Assembly (NCBI RefSeq): GCF_014279875.1
Contig: NZ_CP047952.1
Location: forward strand, 310,001 to 374,000
Source of the DNA: Synechococcus sp. MEDNS5
GTDB taxonomy: Bacteria > Cyanobacteriota > Cyanobacteriia > PCC-6307 > Cyanobiaceae
Length of the DNA stretch: 64,000 bases
Reading direction: 5' to 3'
The notes under the pieces were generated by a model. That model did no database searches and had not been told where the DNA came from. It saw only the letters and a program-made list of their open reading frames with translations. The position numbers and the translations under genes were made by a program. Positions 26,608-36,590 of this stretch are shown here, piece after piece (positions within the stretch are counted from its first letter, which is position 1; each line of letters begins with the position of its first letter).

Positions 26608-27368
26608 TAAACTGCCGATTGCCTCTCTTGGATGGCGCGTTTGCCTCGCCAGAGAATCTTGTCTTTTTCAAATTGGAATGCGCTGGGGACAACTTCCACC
26701 CCTTCCGAAAGTGCTTGACGGAAGAGCTCTCCGTAGCGCGGATCAGCGCTGTCACCTGGTGCAAAAGCTGTGACATCCGGTCTGCTGATGCATGGCACCA
26801 ACACACCTCGAGCTTCAGGCAGCACATGCATCAGTTCCTGCAGGTGCTTTTGGCCGCGTTCGGTGATGGTGTCTGGGAACAGGGCCAAGAGCCCATCGCT
26901 CCAGGTGGTGTTTTTGACCTCTAAATAGATCGGCCTCGGATCCTCAGCGTTGGCCTCCGGTGTCAGCAACAGATCGATGCGGCTGCGGCGGTGCTCGCCG
27001 TAGGCCACCTCAGCTCGGATTTCAGCGATCGGACCCAGCTGGTCCTCTAGGTGGCCGGCCTCAATCGCTGCCCTGATCAGCCGGTTGGGTAAAGCGGTGT
27101 TAATCCCAACCCAACAAGGATTCCCATCAGCACCGAGTACTTCGGCCTGCTCCCAGGTCCAGGCCAGCTTGCGGGTTGGGGAAGGGGCGTGGCGTAGACG
27201 CACCCGCTGGCCAGGAATCAACACGCCGGTCATCGGTCCGGTGTTGGCGCAGTGAGCGGTCACGCACGATCCATCCTCCAGCTCGATGTCTGCCAGAAAA
27301 CGCTTGTAGCGCTTGATCAATATCCCCTCCGTCAGCGGTTCGAATGAGAGGAGAGGGGTGCCGGTCAT
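26607..27368 (-). CDS. sfsA: SfsA family DNA/RNA nuclease-like protein
   Basis: 253 aa, standard length. Motifs: LIKRYKRFLADIEL, CANTGPMTGVLIPG, the PD-(D/E)XK-like block RIDLLLT...YLEVKNTTW and FPDTITERGQKHLQEL, and VPSAFQF near the end. First described as a sugar-fermentation stimulation protein in E. coli; the fold is nuclease-like and the biological role is unsettled. Upstream of amt on the same strand, divergent from murJ. Confidence 0.93.
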   Translation of the reverse strand: MTGTPLLSFEPLTEGILIKRYKRFLADIELEDGSCVTAHCANTGPMTGVLIPGQRVRLRHAPSPTRKLAWTWEQAEVLGADGNPCWVGINTALPNRLIRAAIEAGHLEDQLGPIAEIRAEVAYGEHRRSRIDLLLTPEANAEDPRPIYLEVKNTTWSDGLLALFPDTITERGQKHLQELMHVLPEARGVLVPCISRPDVTAFAPGDSADPRYGELFRQALSEGVEVVPSAFQFEKDKILWRGKRAIQERQSAV

Positions 27369-27444
27369 GGGGGCGGGCAGGTTCTAGCCATGGTGCCTGG
27401 AAATCAACCGAGAATTGGAGCAGTAGTGGCGGCTGGCAGCGCTG

Positions 27445-29052
27445 ATGGCGAGATCTCTCAAGCGCATTGCCCTGGTGGTCACCGTTGGGACCCTTGTCAG
27501 CAAATTCGGCGGCCTTGTCCGGCAGTTGGTGATCGCGGCAGCGTTCGGCGTAGGCGCTGCCTACGACGCTTACAACTACGCCTATGTGCTTCCCGGTTTT
27601 CTGCTCATTCTTCTGGGGGGCATCAACGGGCCCTTTCACAGCGCCATGGTGAGTGTGCTCAGCCGCAGGCCCAGAGATGAAGGCGCCCACATCCTGGCCA
27701 CCCTGAACACCACGGTGAGTGCTCTGCTGCTGGCGGTCACCCTGGTGCTGGTGATGGCTGCCGGTCCATTGATCACCCTGGTTGGGCCAGGCCTGCCGCC
27801 CGAGCTGCATCGCATCGCTGTCGCGCAGTTGCAGGTGATGGCCCCGATGGCCCTGCTCGCCGGTCTGATCGGTCTGGGATTTGGGTCGCTCAATGCCGCC
27901 GATGAATTCTGGATTCCAGCGATTTCGCCGCTGATGTCGAGCCTGGCGCTGATTCTCGGTGTCGGCTTGCTCTGGTGGCAGCTTGGTTCCGCCATCGCCC
28001 TGCCTGAACATGCCCTCTGGGGAGGGGTGGTGCTGGCCCTGGCCACGCTCTCTGGAGCCATCTTGCAGTGGTTGTTGCAATTGCCGGCCTTGATTCGGCA
28101 GCGACTGGCCCGGTTCCAGTTGTCCTGGGACTTTCGTCACCCTGGCGTGCAGGAGGTCTGGCAGGTGATGGGTCCCGCCACCCTGTCCTCCGGAATGCTT
28201 CAGATCAATGTGTTTACCGATCTGTTCTTCGCATCGGGGATCCTCGGCGCAGCTGCAGGACTTGGTTACGCCAATCTTCTGGTGCAGACGCCGCTTGGAC
28301 TGATTTCCAATGCTCTGTTGGTTCCGCTTCTGCCCACGTTCTCCCGGCTCACGGCTCCAGAGGACCGCCCTCAGCTCATCGCCAGGATCCGTCAGGGCCT
28401 GATGCTCTCCACCGCCTCGATGCTGCCGTTGGGCGCTTTGTTTCTGGCGTTGGCTGCTCCGATCGTTGCTCTCGTCTACGAGCGCGGTGCCTTTGATGCA
28501 CAGGCGGCGCAATTGGTCACCGGGCTGTTGATGGCTTACGGAATTGGCATGCCGGCCTATCTCGGCCGCGATGTGCTCGTGCGGGTGTTCTACGCCCTCG
28601 GGGACGGCACAACTCCCTTTCGACTGTCGTTGGCCGGTATCGGTCTGAATGTGCTGTTCGACTGGGCCTTGGTTGGGGGGCCCTCCCCCTGGGGACCTCA
28701 GCTGCCCTTTGATTTCGGGGCGCCTGGGCTGGTGCTGGCCACGGTGTTGATCAATGCCCTCACCTGTCTGGCGCTGCTTCTTGTGCTCCAGCAACGCTTG
28801 GCAGGCCTGCCTCTGCGCAGCTGGGGGTTTGACGCCCTGCGACTTACCGCAGCGGCAGCGCTGGCAGGTTGTGCTGCCTGGGGGCTCAGCACAACGGTGC
28901 AATGGCCTTCTGATCTGATCGGCCGTGGGCTCCAGGTGGCTCTCTCCGGAGGCTTCGGCGGGGTTCTGTTTGCGTTGTGCGGGCAGGCGCTCGGGATCGC
29001 TGAAGTCGTTGAGATCAATCAGGGGATTGCGCGGCGCTTCAGTCGTCGCTGA
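27445..29052 (+). CDS. murJ: Lipid II flippase MurJ (MviN)
   Basis: 535 aa with about 14 membrane segments. Flips lipid II across the inner membrane for peptidoglycan synthesis. N-terminal LVSKFGGLVRQLVIAAAFG (SR-type amphipathic helix and conserved R), ...YNYAYVLPGFLL, QINVFTDLFFAS and GTTPFRLSLAGIGLNVLFDW are typical. The 3' end overlaps the convergent small gene at 29039 by 14 nt. Confidence 0.95.
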   Translation: MARSLKRIALVVTVGTLVSKFGGLVRQLVIAAAFGVGAAYDAYNYAYVLPGFLLILLGGINGPFHSAMVSVLSRRPRDEGAHILATLNTTVSALLLAVTLVLVMAAGPLITLVGPGLPPELHRIAVAQLQVMAPMALLAGLIGLGFGSLNAADEFWIPAISPLMSSLALILGVGLLWWQLGSAIALPEHALWGGVVLALATLSGAILQWLLQLPALIRQRLARFQLSWDFRHPGVQEVWQVMGPATLSSGMLQINVFTDLFFASGILGAAAGLGYANLLVQTPLGLISNALLVPLLPTFSRLTAPEDRPQLIARIRQGLMLSTASMLPLGALFLALAAPIVALVYERGAFDAQAAQLVTGLLMAYGIGMPAYLGRDVLVRVFYALGDGTTPFRLSLAGIGLNVLFDWALVGGPSPWGPQLPFDFGAPGLVLATVLINALTCLALLLVLQQRLAGLPLRSWGFDALRLTAAAALAGCAAWGLSTTVQWPSDLIGRGLQVALSGGFGGVLFALCGQALGIAEVVEINQGIARRFSRR

Positions 29053-29347
29053 GGGTCACGGTTCTGTCGTCGCGCACTTGAATCGGTAACTCGAGCTGTT
29101 GCCGGCCTACGAGCTGCGGACCCTGCACCGAAACGATCCTGGCTTCAATTCCGAATTCACGGAAGGCAGTGTCAAGTTCCTGAATCAGGGCCTTCTCCAC
29201 CTGCGCTTCGGGGTCCACGACCTTGCCGATCAGGCGCTCTCCAAGGCGGCCAATGCGCTGACGCACCACTTCACGTGCGTTGGTGACTTCAATGATCAGC
29301 ACGCGCGTTCCCAGATCGGGAGCAACCTTATCGGCAGTGGTCCTCAA
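29039..29347 (-). CDS. Conserved hypothetical protein downstream of DUF3181
   Basis: Up to 102 aa from a TTG at 29347 that overlaps the DUF3181 gene by 20 nt; a GTG at 29302 gives 87 aa. No family recognised. It begins with a hydrophobic strand (VLIIEVTNA), then a basic stretch, REVVRQRIGRLGERLIGKVV, and a predicted alpha-beta C-terminus. Translation is probably coupled to DUF3181. Confidence 0.6.
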   Translation of the reverse strand: MRTTADKVAPDLGTRVLIIEVTNAREVVRQRIGRLGERLIGKVVDPEAQVEKALIQELDTAFREFGIEARIVSVQGPQLVGRQQLELPIQVRDDRTVTLSDD

Positions 29348-29612
29348 GAATCTGTTCGAGGTCGGAAAGTTGCGAGGACGGCAACAGCCTCGCTAAGGGC
29401 AGCCGACTGCTCCCGCCTCCGATCGGAACCTGGACACGTTCGACAGCCTGGCGAGCGGCGATCTCCGCTCCCTGGTCGACGAGTGCGCTGCATTCGATCG
29501 CGAGGGCCTCGGCCAGGCCCGCATCTTTCAGGTACAGGTGCCAACCGGAGACCTGCAGGTACAGACGATCGCCGATGGCCGAGGTCAGATCATGCAGATC
29601 AGCGGCATCCAT
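29328..29612 (-). CDS. DUF3181 family protein
   Basis: 94 aa. IGDRLYLQVSGWHLYLKDAGLAEALA matches the cyanobacteria-specific DUF3181 (PF11378) core, and the C-terminus (PLARLLPSSQLSDLEQILED) fits. Small soluble alpha-rich protein, function unknown. First of a two-gene unit with the downstream 29039 gene. Confidence 0.78.
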   Translation of the reverse strand: MDAADLHDLTSAIGDRLYLQVSGWHLYLKDAGLAEALAIECSALVDQGAEIAARQAVERVQVPIGGGSSRLPLARLLPSSQLSDLEQILEDHCR

Positions 29613-29664
29613 GGTTAGGGCAGGCAGTGGTTATTGCAAGCAGTTAGACAGTCGCATGATGGCT

Positions 29665-29919
29665 TCACGTCGCCGGGTTGTCTGTATCCAGCTGTGGACG
29701 AAGTTTCAGCACCAACGTGAGATGCACAGCCAGTCCTACCAGCCAAAGTCCAGTCAGAACATTGAGATGGCTCCAGGGATGGCGCATCTCTTGCAGAAAC
29801 CAGAGCCCGCTGTTCACGGCAGCGAACACCATGCCGTGAAGCGTGAGATTCACAACCCGGTTGAAGTGCCGGTAAGTGGGATCAGTGGGGTCAGCAGGTC
29901 CGTACCAGCGGATCGGCAT
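29665..29919 (-). CDS. Small two-helix membrane protein, conserved hypothetical
   Basis: 84 aa. Starts MPIRWYGPADPTDPTYRHFNR, then two hydrophobic helices at about residues 26-44 (GMVFAAVNSGLWFLQ) and 53-73 (LTGLWLVGLAVHLTLVL). No domain recognised; the proline/aspartate-rich head and length suggest a thylakoid or plasma-membrane small protein. Same strand as the DUF3181 pair, 52 nt upstream of it. Confidence 0.65.
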   Translation of the reverse strand: MPIRWYGPADPTDPTYRHFNRVVNLTLHGMVFAAVNSGLWFLQEMRHPWSHLNVLTGLWLVGLAVHLTLVLKLRPQLDTDNPAT

Positions 29920-30013
29920 GGAGGGAAACCGAAAGGAATGGAAATGATTCTGGCGTGGGGATGTGCCTCAGTTGACGAAGGGCCCCTTCGTGGGGTCAGA
30001 TAGTGGGACGCCA

Positions 30014-30087
30014 GCGCTTGTAGCTCAGCGGATTAGAGCATCTGACTACGGATCAGAGGGTCGGGAGTTCGAATCTCTCCAGGCGCG
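30014..30087 (+). tRNA. tRNA-Arg (ACG anticodon)
   Basis: 74-nt cloverleaf: acceptor GCGCTTG/CAGGCGC, D arm GCTC...GAGC, anticodon stem CTGA-CTACGGA-TCAG with ACG (A34 is normally deaminated to inosine by TadA), T loop GTTCGAATC, discriminator G, no encoded CCA. Followed at once by a strong terminator. Confidence 0.96.
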
Positions 30088-30092
30088 CTGTT

Positions 30093-30117
30093 AACTGCCT
30101 TCGGGCAGTTTTTTTTT
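30093..30117 (+). terminator. Rho-independent terminator after tRNA-Arg
   Basis: AACTGCC-TTCG-GGCAGTT hairpin (7 bp, stable TTCG tetraloop) running into nine T. It begins 6 nt after the tRNA and insulates it from glyA. Confidence 0.95.
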
Positions 30118-30177
30118 GGTTCAGCACTTCTTCTGTTGACCGTTGCCTACCATCCAATCAACGCATCGAGGCAATGC

Positions 30178-31467
30178 ATGGTGGATTTCGAAACCGCTCC
30201 GATCAATGCACCACTGGCAGACTCCGACCCTGCGATTGCCCGCCTGATCGATCAGGAGCGCGACCGCCAGGAAACCCATCTTGAGCTGATCGCGTCGGAG
30301 AACTTTGCATCGAGCGCCGTGATGGCCGCTCAGGGATCCGTATTGACCAACAAGTACGCGGAAGGCCTGCCGCACAAGCGTTACTACGGCGGTTGTGAGC
30401 ACGTCGATGCCATCGAGGAACTGGCGATTGAGCGGGCCAAGGAGCTTTTCGGTGCAGCTTGGGCCAACGTTCAGCCTCACAGTGGCGCCCAGGCCAACTT
30501 TGCTGTCTTCCTGGCCCTGCTTCAGCCGGGCGACACGATCATGGGTCTGGACCTGTCCCATGGCGGGCACTTGACCCATGGTTCACCGGTGAATGTGAGT
30601 GGCAAATGGTTCAACGTTGTCCAGTACGGGGTTGATCGAGAGACCCAGCGGTTGGATATGGAAGCGATCCGTCAGCTGGCCCTCGAGCACAAGCCCAAGC
30701 TGATCATTTGTGGGTATTCGGCTTATCCCCGAATCATTGATTTTGCGGCTTTTCGTTCGATTGCCGATGAAGTTGGCGCCTACCTGCTGGCCGATATGGC
30801 CCATATCGCAGGCCTGGTGGCAGCCGGCGTCCATCCCAGTCCTGTTCCCCATTGCGATGTGGTGACCACCACAACGCACAAAACCCTGCGCGGTCCCCGC
30901 GGTGGTCTGATCCTTTGCAGGGATGCTGATTTTGCCAAGAAGTTCGACAAAGCCGTCTTCCCCGGTACCCAAGGCGGGCCTCTGGAGCATGTGATTGCGG
31001 CCAAGGCTGTGGCCTTTGGCGAGGCGCTCCGACCTTCTTTCAAGGCCTACAGCCAGCAGGTGGTGGCCAATGCCCAAGCCCTAGCCGACCGATTGATGGC
31101 CCGCGGCATCGATGTGGTGAGCGGAGGCACTGATAACCACGTGGTGCTGCTTGATCTGCGCAGCATCGGTATAACCGGCAAGGTGGCTGATCTCCTGGTG
31201 AGCGACGTGCACATCACCGCCAACAAGAACACGGTCCCCTTCGATCCAGAATCTCCGTTCGTGACCAGCGGGCTGCGTTTAGGGACCGCTGCTCTCACCA
31301 CCCGAGGCTTCGATGCAGATGCGTTCGCTGAGGTGGCTGAGGTGATCGCTGATCGCTTGCTGAATCCTGAGGACGATGCGATTCAATCGCGTTGCCTGGA
31401 GCGTGTGGCGAGTCTCTGTCGTCGTTTTCCCCTTTACGCAACGTCGACTGAGCCGGCGCTTGTCTGA
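30178..31467 (+). CDS. glyA: Serine hydroxymethyltransferase
   Basis: 429 aa from ATG 30178; an upstream TTG at 30136 is less likely. PLP enzyme: serine and THF to glycine and 5,10-methylene-THF, central to one-carbon supply and, in cyanobacteria, photorespiratory balance. Motifs: [31 protein letters not shown], and the PLP-lysine site [16 protein letters not shown]. The product feeds ThyX and PurH made elsewhere in the window. Confidence 0.97.
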   Translation: MVDFETAPINAPLADSDPAIARLIDQERDRQETHLELIASENFASSAVMAAQGSVLTNKYAEGLPHKRYYGGCEHVDAIEELAIERAKELFGAAWANVQPHSGAQANFAVFLALLQPGDTIMGLDLSHGGHLTHGSPVNVSGKWFNVVQYGVDRETQRLDMEAIRQLALEHKPKLIICGYSAYPRIIDFAAFRSIADEVGAYLLADMAHIAGLVAAGVHPSPVPHCDVVTTTTHKTLRGPRGGLILCRDADFAKKFDKAVFPGTQGGPLEHVIAAKAVAFGEALRPSFKAYSQQVVANAQALADRLMARGIDVVSGGTDNHVVLLDLRSIGITGKVADLLVSDVHITANKNTVPFDPESPFVTSGLRLGTAALTTRGFDADAFAEVAEVIADRLLNPEDDAIQSRCLERVASLCRRFPLYATSTEPALV

Positions 31468-31557
31468 CTGGTCCAAGCAGGCCTGGATTCCCAATTCAGG
31501 TCTGCCTAGATTGGGTGTGACAAGCCCCTTTTCGGGCCGCCCTCTCCGGAGTTTTGC

Positions 31558-32703
31558 GTGACCATCGCGAGCACTCCTCTCGCAGTCGCTGTTGTGATTT
31601 TCCTGGCGGCGGCCTTGGTCACCATGGTGACCGTGCCGCTGGTGCGCCGGCTTGGCCTTCGCCACGGCTTCACCGATGCTCCTGACTCCCGCAAGCAGCA
31701 CAGCGTGCCGATGGTCCGGCTCGGTGGTGTGGCCATGGTGCTCGGGTTCAGTGTCGCGCTCGGTCTCACGTGGTTGGCCGGTGGTTTCGGCATGCTCACC
31801 CCCGCGCGGGATCAGCTGATCTGGACCACGCTTGCGGGGTCTCTGTGTTTCTTCATCATCGGCTTGGCCGATGATCTCTTTTCTCTCTCTCCATGGCCTC
31901 GTCTGGCGGGCCAGGTGGCGGTTGCCATGGTGGTCTGGTCCCAGGGCGTGAGGATCGGCGCCATTGACTTGCCTTGGGCATCCAGCACCGCTGACGCTGT
32001 TGTGCTTCCGGGCTTGGTGAGCCTGATCGCCACTGTGATCTGGCTTGTGGGCATCACCAACGCGATCAATTGGCTCGATGGACTCGATGGCCTGGCGGCC
32101 GGAGTTGCTGGGATCGCGGCCATCGGACTGGTGTCCGTGAGTTTCTCTCTGCATCAGGTCGCTGCTGCGTTCCTGGCGGCAGCGTTGGCTGGAAGTTGTC
32201 TTGGTTTCCTCCGGCACAACTTCAATCCTGCTCGGATTTTTATGGGTGATGGGGGGTCATACTTCCTCGGCTTCAGCCTCGCTGCCATCAGCATCGTTGG
32301 CCCAGCGAAGGGTCTCACCACGGTGAGTTTGCTGCTGCCTTTGCTCATTCTTTCTTTGCCCCTGGCCGACATGTCGGCCGTGATCATGGGGCGCTTGAGT
32401 TCCGGACATTCCCCTTTCTATCCGGACCGTCGCCATCTGCATCACCGGCTTCTGAGAGCGGGGTTCAGCCACCGTCGCACCGTGCTGCTGATCTATGTGT
32501 TCACCCAGTGGCTTGCGGCCTTGGCCATGGTGGTGGCCAATGTGGAAATGCGCTTTCTCTGGTTAGGTCTGGCGACGGCCATCCTCGTTGGCACGGTGGT
32601 GGTGATGCAGAAGCAGAAACAGGCAGAGCTGGCTCAGGAAGCGGCGGCAGAGGATGCGCTTCCGGGGAACCGGCAATCTTGCTCCTGCGATCACCATGGC
32701 TGA
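31558..32703 (+). CDS. Polyprenyl-phosphate sugar-1-phosphate transferase (MraY/WecA family)
   Basis: 381 aa from a GTG at 31558, about eleven membrane helices. Transfers a sugar-1-phosphate (probably GlcNAc-1-P or similar) from UDP-sugar to undecaprenyl phosphate. Motifs: [30 protein letters not shown] (catalytic D-D), [33 protein letters not shown], and [10 protein letters not shown] (the H-H loop of WecA-type rather than MraY-type). Starts O-antigen or other surface-glycan assembly. Overlaps cinA by 8 nt. Confidence 0.92.
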   Translation: MTIASTPLAVAVVIFLAAALVTMVTVPLVRRLGLRHGFTDAPDSRKQHSVPMVRLGGVAMVLGFSVALGLTWLAGGFGMLTPARDQLIWTTLAGSLCFFIIGLADDLFSLSPWPRLAGQVAVAMVVWSQGVRIGAIDLPWASSTADAVVLPGLVSLIATVIWLVGITNAINWLDGLDGLAAGVAGIAAIGLVSVSFSLHQVAAAFLAAALAGSCLGFLRHNFNPARIFMGDGGSYFLGFSLAAISIVGPAKGLTTVSLLLPLLILSLPLADMSAVIMGRLSSGHSPFYPDRRHLHHRLLRAGFSHRRTVLLIYVFTQWLAALAMVVANVEMRFLWLGLATAILVGTVVVMQKQKQAELAQEAAAEDALPGNRQSCSCDHHG

Positions 32704-34021
32704 CGGTGCAAGCCGTGCTGGCGTGGAGATTCTCTGCATCGGCACGGAGCTTTTGCTCGGAAATATCGTGAACGGCAATGCACGCTGGCTTGCCGAGGAG
32801 CTGGCTGCTCTGGGTCTGCCTCACTTCCGGCAAATCGTTGTAGGAGACAACCGGGATCGTTTGATCGCTCAGGTGCGGGAGATTTCCTGTCGTTCCAGGG
32901 TGTTGATCACCACAGGTGGTTTGGGCCCGACCCCCGATGACCTCACCACCGAAGCGATTGCTGCGGCCTTCGCGACTCCCCTCGAGGAGCGGGCCGATGT
33001 CTGGGCTGACATCACGGCCAAGTCACGCAGCCGTGGAAGGGAGCCCAGCCCGGAGACCCGGCGGCAGGCCCTCCTGCCTGTCGGCGCGACGTTGCTTCCC
33101 AATCCCACCGGAACGGCGCCGGGGATGATCTGGTCACCCACCGAAGACTTCACGGTGCTCACCTTCCCGGGCGTTCCCAGTGAGATGCGTGCCATGTGGC
33201 AAGCCACCGCGGCTCCTTGGTTCAACCAGTCGGGACTCTCCAGTGGCGTGTTTGTCAGCAGGTTGCTTCGCTTCTGGGGAATCGGCGAATCAACCCTGGC
33301 CGAACAGGTCAGTGATCTGCTGGATCAGGCCAACCCCACCGTGGCTCCCTACGCCGGCCGCGGCGAGGTGAAGCTGCGCATCACCGCCTGCGCGGCTTCG
33401 GAGCCTGAAGCCCGTGAGCTCGTGGATGAGACCGAACGAGATCTCCGGGATCGAACAGGCGATCTCTGTTTCGGTGCCGATGATGATTCACTTGCTTCGG
33501 TGGTGCTGAAGCACCTGCGCGTGCGTGGGGAGACCCTGGCTGTGGCGGAATCCTGCACGGGTGGTGGGCTGGGCTCCGAGCTCACCGCAGTCCCTGGTTC
33601 TTCGGAGGTCCTGCTCGGCGGCGTGATCGCCTATGCCAATGCAGTGAAGTGTGAGTTGCTGGGTGTTCCCTCCTCCCTCCTGGAAGAAGTCGGCGCTGTC
33701 AGTGACCCGGTCGCCCAGGCGATGGCTGAGGGGGTGCGACGGCTGACAGGCAGCGATTGGGCCCTCGCACTCACGGGAATTGCCGGTCCGGGAGGTGGTA
33801 GCGATCAGAAACCAGTCGGGCTGGTGCATATCGCTGTGGCAGGACCGGACGGTTGTGAGAGTCACCCCATCCGGCTTGGCTCATCCCGAGGACGGGACTG
33901 GATCCGGTTGGTGAGTGCTGGGGAGGCGCTGAACCGCCTGCGGTTGCGCTTGATGGCCATCGAGTCGGGGCGGGGAAGTGAGTCTGTCGACAAGCCGTTA
34001 GGGTTGAATGTTCAAGGCTGA
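32696..34021 (+). CDS. cinA: CinA family protein (ADP-ribose pyrophosphatase / NMN deamidase)
   Basis: 441 aa from the ATG at 32696 inside the end of the preceding gene. N-terminal MoaB/MogA-like domain: [21 protein letters not shown] and [18 protein letters not shown]-terminal CinA domain: [28 protein letters not shown] and [17 protein letters not shown], with the serine/threonine residues of the NMN amidase active site. Roles in NAD salvage of NMN; the competence link is known from Gram-positives only. Confidence 0.94.
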   Translation: MADGASRAGVEILCIGTELLLGNIVNGNARWLAEELAALGLPHFRQIVVGDNRDRLIAQVREISCRSRVLITTGGLGPTPDDLTTEAIAAAFATPLEERADVWADITAKSRSRGREPSPETRRQALLPVGATLLPNPTGTAPGMIWSPTEDFTVLTFPGVPSEMRAMWQATAAPWFNQSGLSSGVFVSRLLRFWGIGESTLAEQVSDLLDQANPTVAPYAGRGEVKLRITACAASEPEARELVDETERDLRDRTGDLCFGADDDSLASVVLKHLRVRGETLAVAESCTGGGLGSELTAVPGSSEVLLGGVIAYANAVKCELLGVPSSLLEEVGAVSDPVAQAMAEGVRRLTGSDWALALTGIAGPGGGSDQKPVGLVHIAVAGPDGCESHPIRLGSSRGRDWIRLVSAGEALNRLRLRLMAIESGRGSESVDKPLGLNVQG

Positions 34022-34027
34022 CCTGGA

Positions 34028-35449
34028 ATGAGCAGCGGGACCCTTTACGACAAGGTTTGGGATCTGCATCGCGTCGCTGATCTTCCTGGTGGATCCACTC
34101 AGTTGTTCATCGGCCTGCACCTGATTCATGAGGTGACCAGTCCTCAGGCCTTCGCGGCCCTGGAAGACAAGGGACTTGCTGTGCGCTGTCCTCAGCGCAC
34201 CGTGGCCACGGTGGATCACATTGTTCCAACCACCAGTCAGGCCAGGCCGTTTGCGGATCCACTCGCAGAGGAGATGCTGAGCACACTGGAGCGAAACTGT
34301 GCCAACCACGGCATCACCTTGCATGGTCTTGGCAGTGGTCGCCAGGGAATCGTGCATGTGATTGCGCCGGAGCTCGGTCTCACGCAGCCCGGAATGACAG
34401 TGGCCTGTGGTGACTCGCACACGTCCACGCATGGGGCCTTCGGGGCCATCGCCTTCGGGATCGGGACCAGTCAGGTGCGCGACGTCCTCGCCAGCCAGAG
34501 CCTGGCGATGAACAAGCTCAAGGTGCGTCGGATCTGGGTGGAGAACACGCTCACCCCTGGGGTGTTCGCCAAGGATTTGATCCTGCACGTGATTCGCTCC
34601 CTGGGTGTGAAGGCGGGGGTGGGACATGCCTATGAATTCGCGGGTCCAGCCATCGAGGCGCTGTCGATGGAAGAGCGCATGACCCTCTGCAACATGGCGA
34701 TTGAAGGGGGTGCGCGCTGCGGTTACGTGAACCCTGATCAGACCACCTTCGACTATCTCCACGGGCGTGCTGAGGCGCCTTCGGCAGAGGCCTGGGACCG
34801 GGCGGTGAGCTGGTGGCGATCTCTGGCCTCCGGTGCTGATGCCCGCTTCGACGATGAGGTGCGCTTTGATGCCGCCACCATCGCTCCCACGGTGACCTGG
34901 GGCATCACACCCGGTCAGGGAATCGGTGTTGATGAGACCGTGCCCACGCCCGAGCAGCTTGACCCTGCCGATCGTCCCATCGCGGAGGAGGCTTATCGCT
35001 ATATGGATCTGGCGCCCGGACAGGCGATCGCAGGGGTGCCTGTGGATGTGTGCTTCATCGGCAGTTGCACCAATGGACGGCTCAGTGATTTGCAGGCTGC
35101 GGCTGCGGTGGCCAGGGGACATCATGTGGCCTCGGGCATCCGGGCTTTTGTTGTGCCTGGATCTGAACAAGTGGCCCGGGCTGCGGAGGCCGAGGGTCTC
35201 GATGCCGTGTTCCGCGAGGCCGGATTTGAATGGCGGGAACCTGGCTGTTCCATGTGTTTAGCCATGAATCCTGATCGGCTGGAGGGGCGTCAGATCAGCG
35301 CCAGCTCAAGCAATCGCAATTTCAAGGGCCGGCAGGGTTCGGCCAGCGGCCGAACGCTGCTGATGAGTCCCGCGATGGTTGCTGCCGCCGCCATCACAGG
35401 TCAGGTTCGTGATGTGCGGCAGCTGAACTGCATGACTTCCGATGACTGA
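34028..35449 (+). CDS. leuC: 3-isopropylmalate dehydratase large subunit
   Basis: 473 aa. Aconitase-family [4Fe-4S] enzyme isomerising 2- to 3-isopropylmalate in leucine synthesis. Cluster cysteines in [13 protein letters not shown] and [29 protein letters not shown] and [11 protein letters not shown] are typical. Its stop overlaps the leuD start by 8 nt, giving stoichiometric subunit production. Confidence 0.97.
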   Translation: MSSGTLYDKVWDLHRVADLPGGSTQLFIGLHLIHEVTSPQAFAALEDKGLAVRCPQRTVATVDHIVPTTSQARPFADPLAEEMLSTLERNCANHGITLHGLGSGRQGIVHVIAPELGLTQPGMTVACGDSHTSTHGAFGAIAFGIGTSQVRDVLASQSLAMNKLKVRRIWVENTLTPGVFAKDLILHVIRSLGVKAGVGHAYEFAGPAIEALSMEERMTLCNMAIEGGARCGYVNPDQTTFDYLHGRAEAPSAEAWDRAVSWWRSLASGADARFDDEVRFDAATIAPTVTWGITPGQGIGVDETVPTPEQLDPADRPIAEEAYRYMDLAPGQAIAGVPVDVCFIGSCTNGRLSDLQAAAAVARGHHVASGIRAFVVPGSEQVARAAEAEGLDAVFREAGFEWREPGCSMCLAMNPDRLEGRQISASSSNRNFKGRQGSASGRTLLMSPAMVAAAAITGQVRDVRQLNCMTSDD

Positions 35450-36056
35450 GACCACTCCTTTCCCGCAAGGTCCAATCCCGATGGTGAGGGGGCGCGCACT
35501 CGTGCTGCGCGGCGATGACATCGACACCGATCGGATCATTCCCGCCCGCTTCCTCAAATGCGTCAGTTTCGAGGCTCTCGGAGCACAGGCCTTTGCGGAT
35601 GATCGCCAGGAGCTGGCCGGTCGCCATCCCTTTGATCAGTCCGTGCACGCCGGGGCCTCGATCCTGGTGGTCAATGACAATTTCGGCTGCGGGTCAAGCC
35701 GTGAGCATGCTCCCCAGGCGCTGATGCGCTGGGGGATCAGGGCTCTGGTGGGTGTGAACTTTGCTGAGATCTTTTATGGCAACTGCCTTGCGCTCGGGAT
35801 TCCCTGTGCCACCGCCTCGTCGCAGCAGATCAGCCTTCTTCAGGATGCTGTGGCCGTGGATCCTTCAGTGAACTGGCTGCTTGATCTCAACGGTCTTACT
35901 TTTTCAGCCGGTTCCGTCTCCGAGTCGATCCAGGTGGCCTCGGGTGCTCTCGACATGTTGCGCAGTGGTCAGTGGGATGCCACAAGCCAGTTGGTGGCAC
36001 GAGATGCCGAACTCACACGCACCATGGAGAACCTTCCTTACCTTCGCGGGTTCTGA
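35442..36056 (+). CDS. leuD: 3-isopropylmalate dehydratase small subunit
   Basis: 204 aa. Swivel domain partner of LeuC. Motifs: [39 protein letters not shown] (substrate-binding loop) and [18 protein letters not shown]. Usual length for bacterial LeuD. Forms the heterodimer with the overlapping leuC product. Confidence 0.97.
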   Translation: MTETTPFPQGPIPMVRGRALVLRGDDIDTDRIIPARFLKCVSFEALGAQAFADDRQELAGRHPFDQSVHAGASILVVNDNFGCGSSREHAPQALMRWGIRALVGVNFAEIFYGNCLALGIPCATASSQQISLLQDAVAVDPSVNWLLDLNGLTFSAGSVSESIQVASGALDMLRSGQWDATSQLVARDAELTRTMENLPYLRGF

Positions 36057-36108
36057 CGCGGCAGCCGGCTCCAGGATTGTCTATGAATGAGACAGAGGGG
36101 CTCAGGTC

Positions 36109-36579
36109 ATGGTGAATCCCAGGTTTTATTCATGGGCAGCTGCATTGTTCACAGCGCTGCTGACACCCTTGGCTCTCCAGGCGGGAACGCCGCAATCCAT
36201 CAAGGTTGTTCCCTATGGAACGCCGCAGGAGCGATTGCTTCAGCTTGGAGCCTGCACCGGATGCGATCTGCGTGGGCTGAGCCTTCAGGGTGAGCATCTG
36301 ATTGGTGCGGATCTGCGCGACGCTGATCTACGGGGAGTGGATCTTCGGCAGGCCAATCTCGAAGGGGCCGACCTCAGCGGTGCTCGGCTCGATGGAGCTG
36401 ATCTGCGCGGAGCACGGCTCAGCAATGCCGACCTCACAGACACAGACCTGCGACGTGCCGACTTGCGCGATGCGGTTGTGATCAATGCCTATGCCCCGAA
36501 TGTGCGAACGGATGGCATGCGTTTTGCCGGGGCCGACCTCACGGGGAGTCATCTGATCTATGGCGGCGGTCCCGACTGA
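36109..36579 (+). CDS. Secreted pentapeptide-repeat protein
   Basis: 156 aa. Signal peptide at residues 7-25 (YSWAAALFTALLTPLALQA). A cysteine pair, GACTGCDLRG, opens a run of about 13-15 A(D/N)LxX repeats (ADLRD-ADLRG-VDLRQ-ANLEG-ADLSG ...) that fold as a right-handed quadrilateral beta-helix. Such proteins are abundant in cyanobacteria, often lumenal or periplasmic; ligand unknown. Convergent with the DUF3769 gene, 11 nt apart. Confidence 0.85.
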   Translation: MVNPRFYSWAAALFTALLTPLALQAGTPQSIKVVPYGTPQERLLQLGACTGCDLRGLSLQGEHLIGADLRDADLRGVDLRQANLEGADLSGARLDGADLRGARLSNADLTDTDLRRADLRDAVVINAYAPNVRTDGMRFAGADLTGSHLIYGGGPD

Positions 36580-36590
36580 TCTGCAGCGCT

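Noticed and set aside
27127-28902. 591-codon open frame on the minus strand
   Set aside because: Antisense to murJ, which has clear MurJ motifs; the frame is rich in Q, H, G and P without any domain, a typical shadow of GC-rich coding sequence.
31468-31557. Imperfect hairpin after glyA
   Set aside because: The CAGGCCTG/CAGGTCTG pairing is only 8 bp with a wobble and there is no T-run, so I do not call it a terminator.
31279-32217. 312-codon open frame on the minus strand
   Set aside because: Antisense to glyA and the WecA-type gene; composition is low-complexity and no family is visible.
33998-35170. 390-codon open frame on the minus strand
   Set aside because: Fully antisense to leuC, whose cluster cysteines and aconitase motifs are intact.
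36285-36485. Repetitive stretch that could be read as a DNA repeat array
   Set aside because: It is the degenerate 15-nt periodicity of the pentapeptide-repeat coding sequence, not a CRISPR or satellite.
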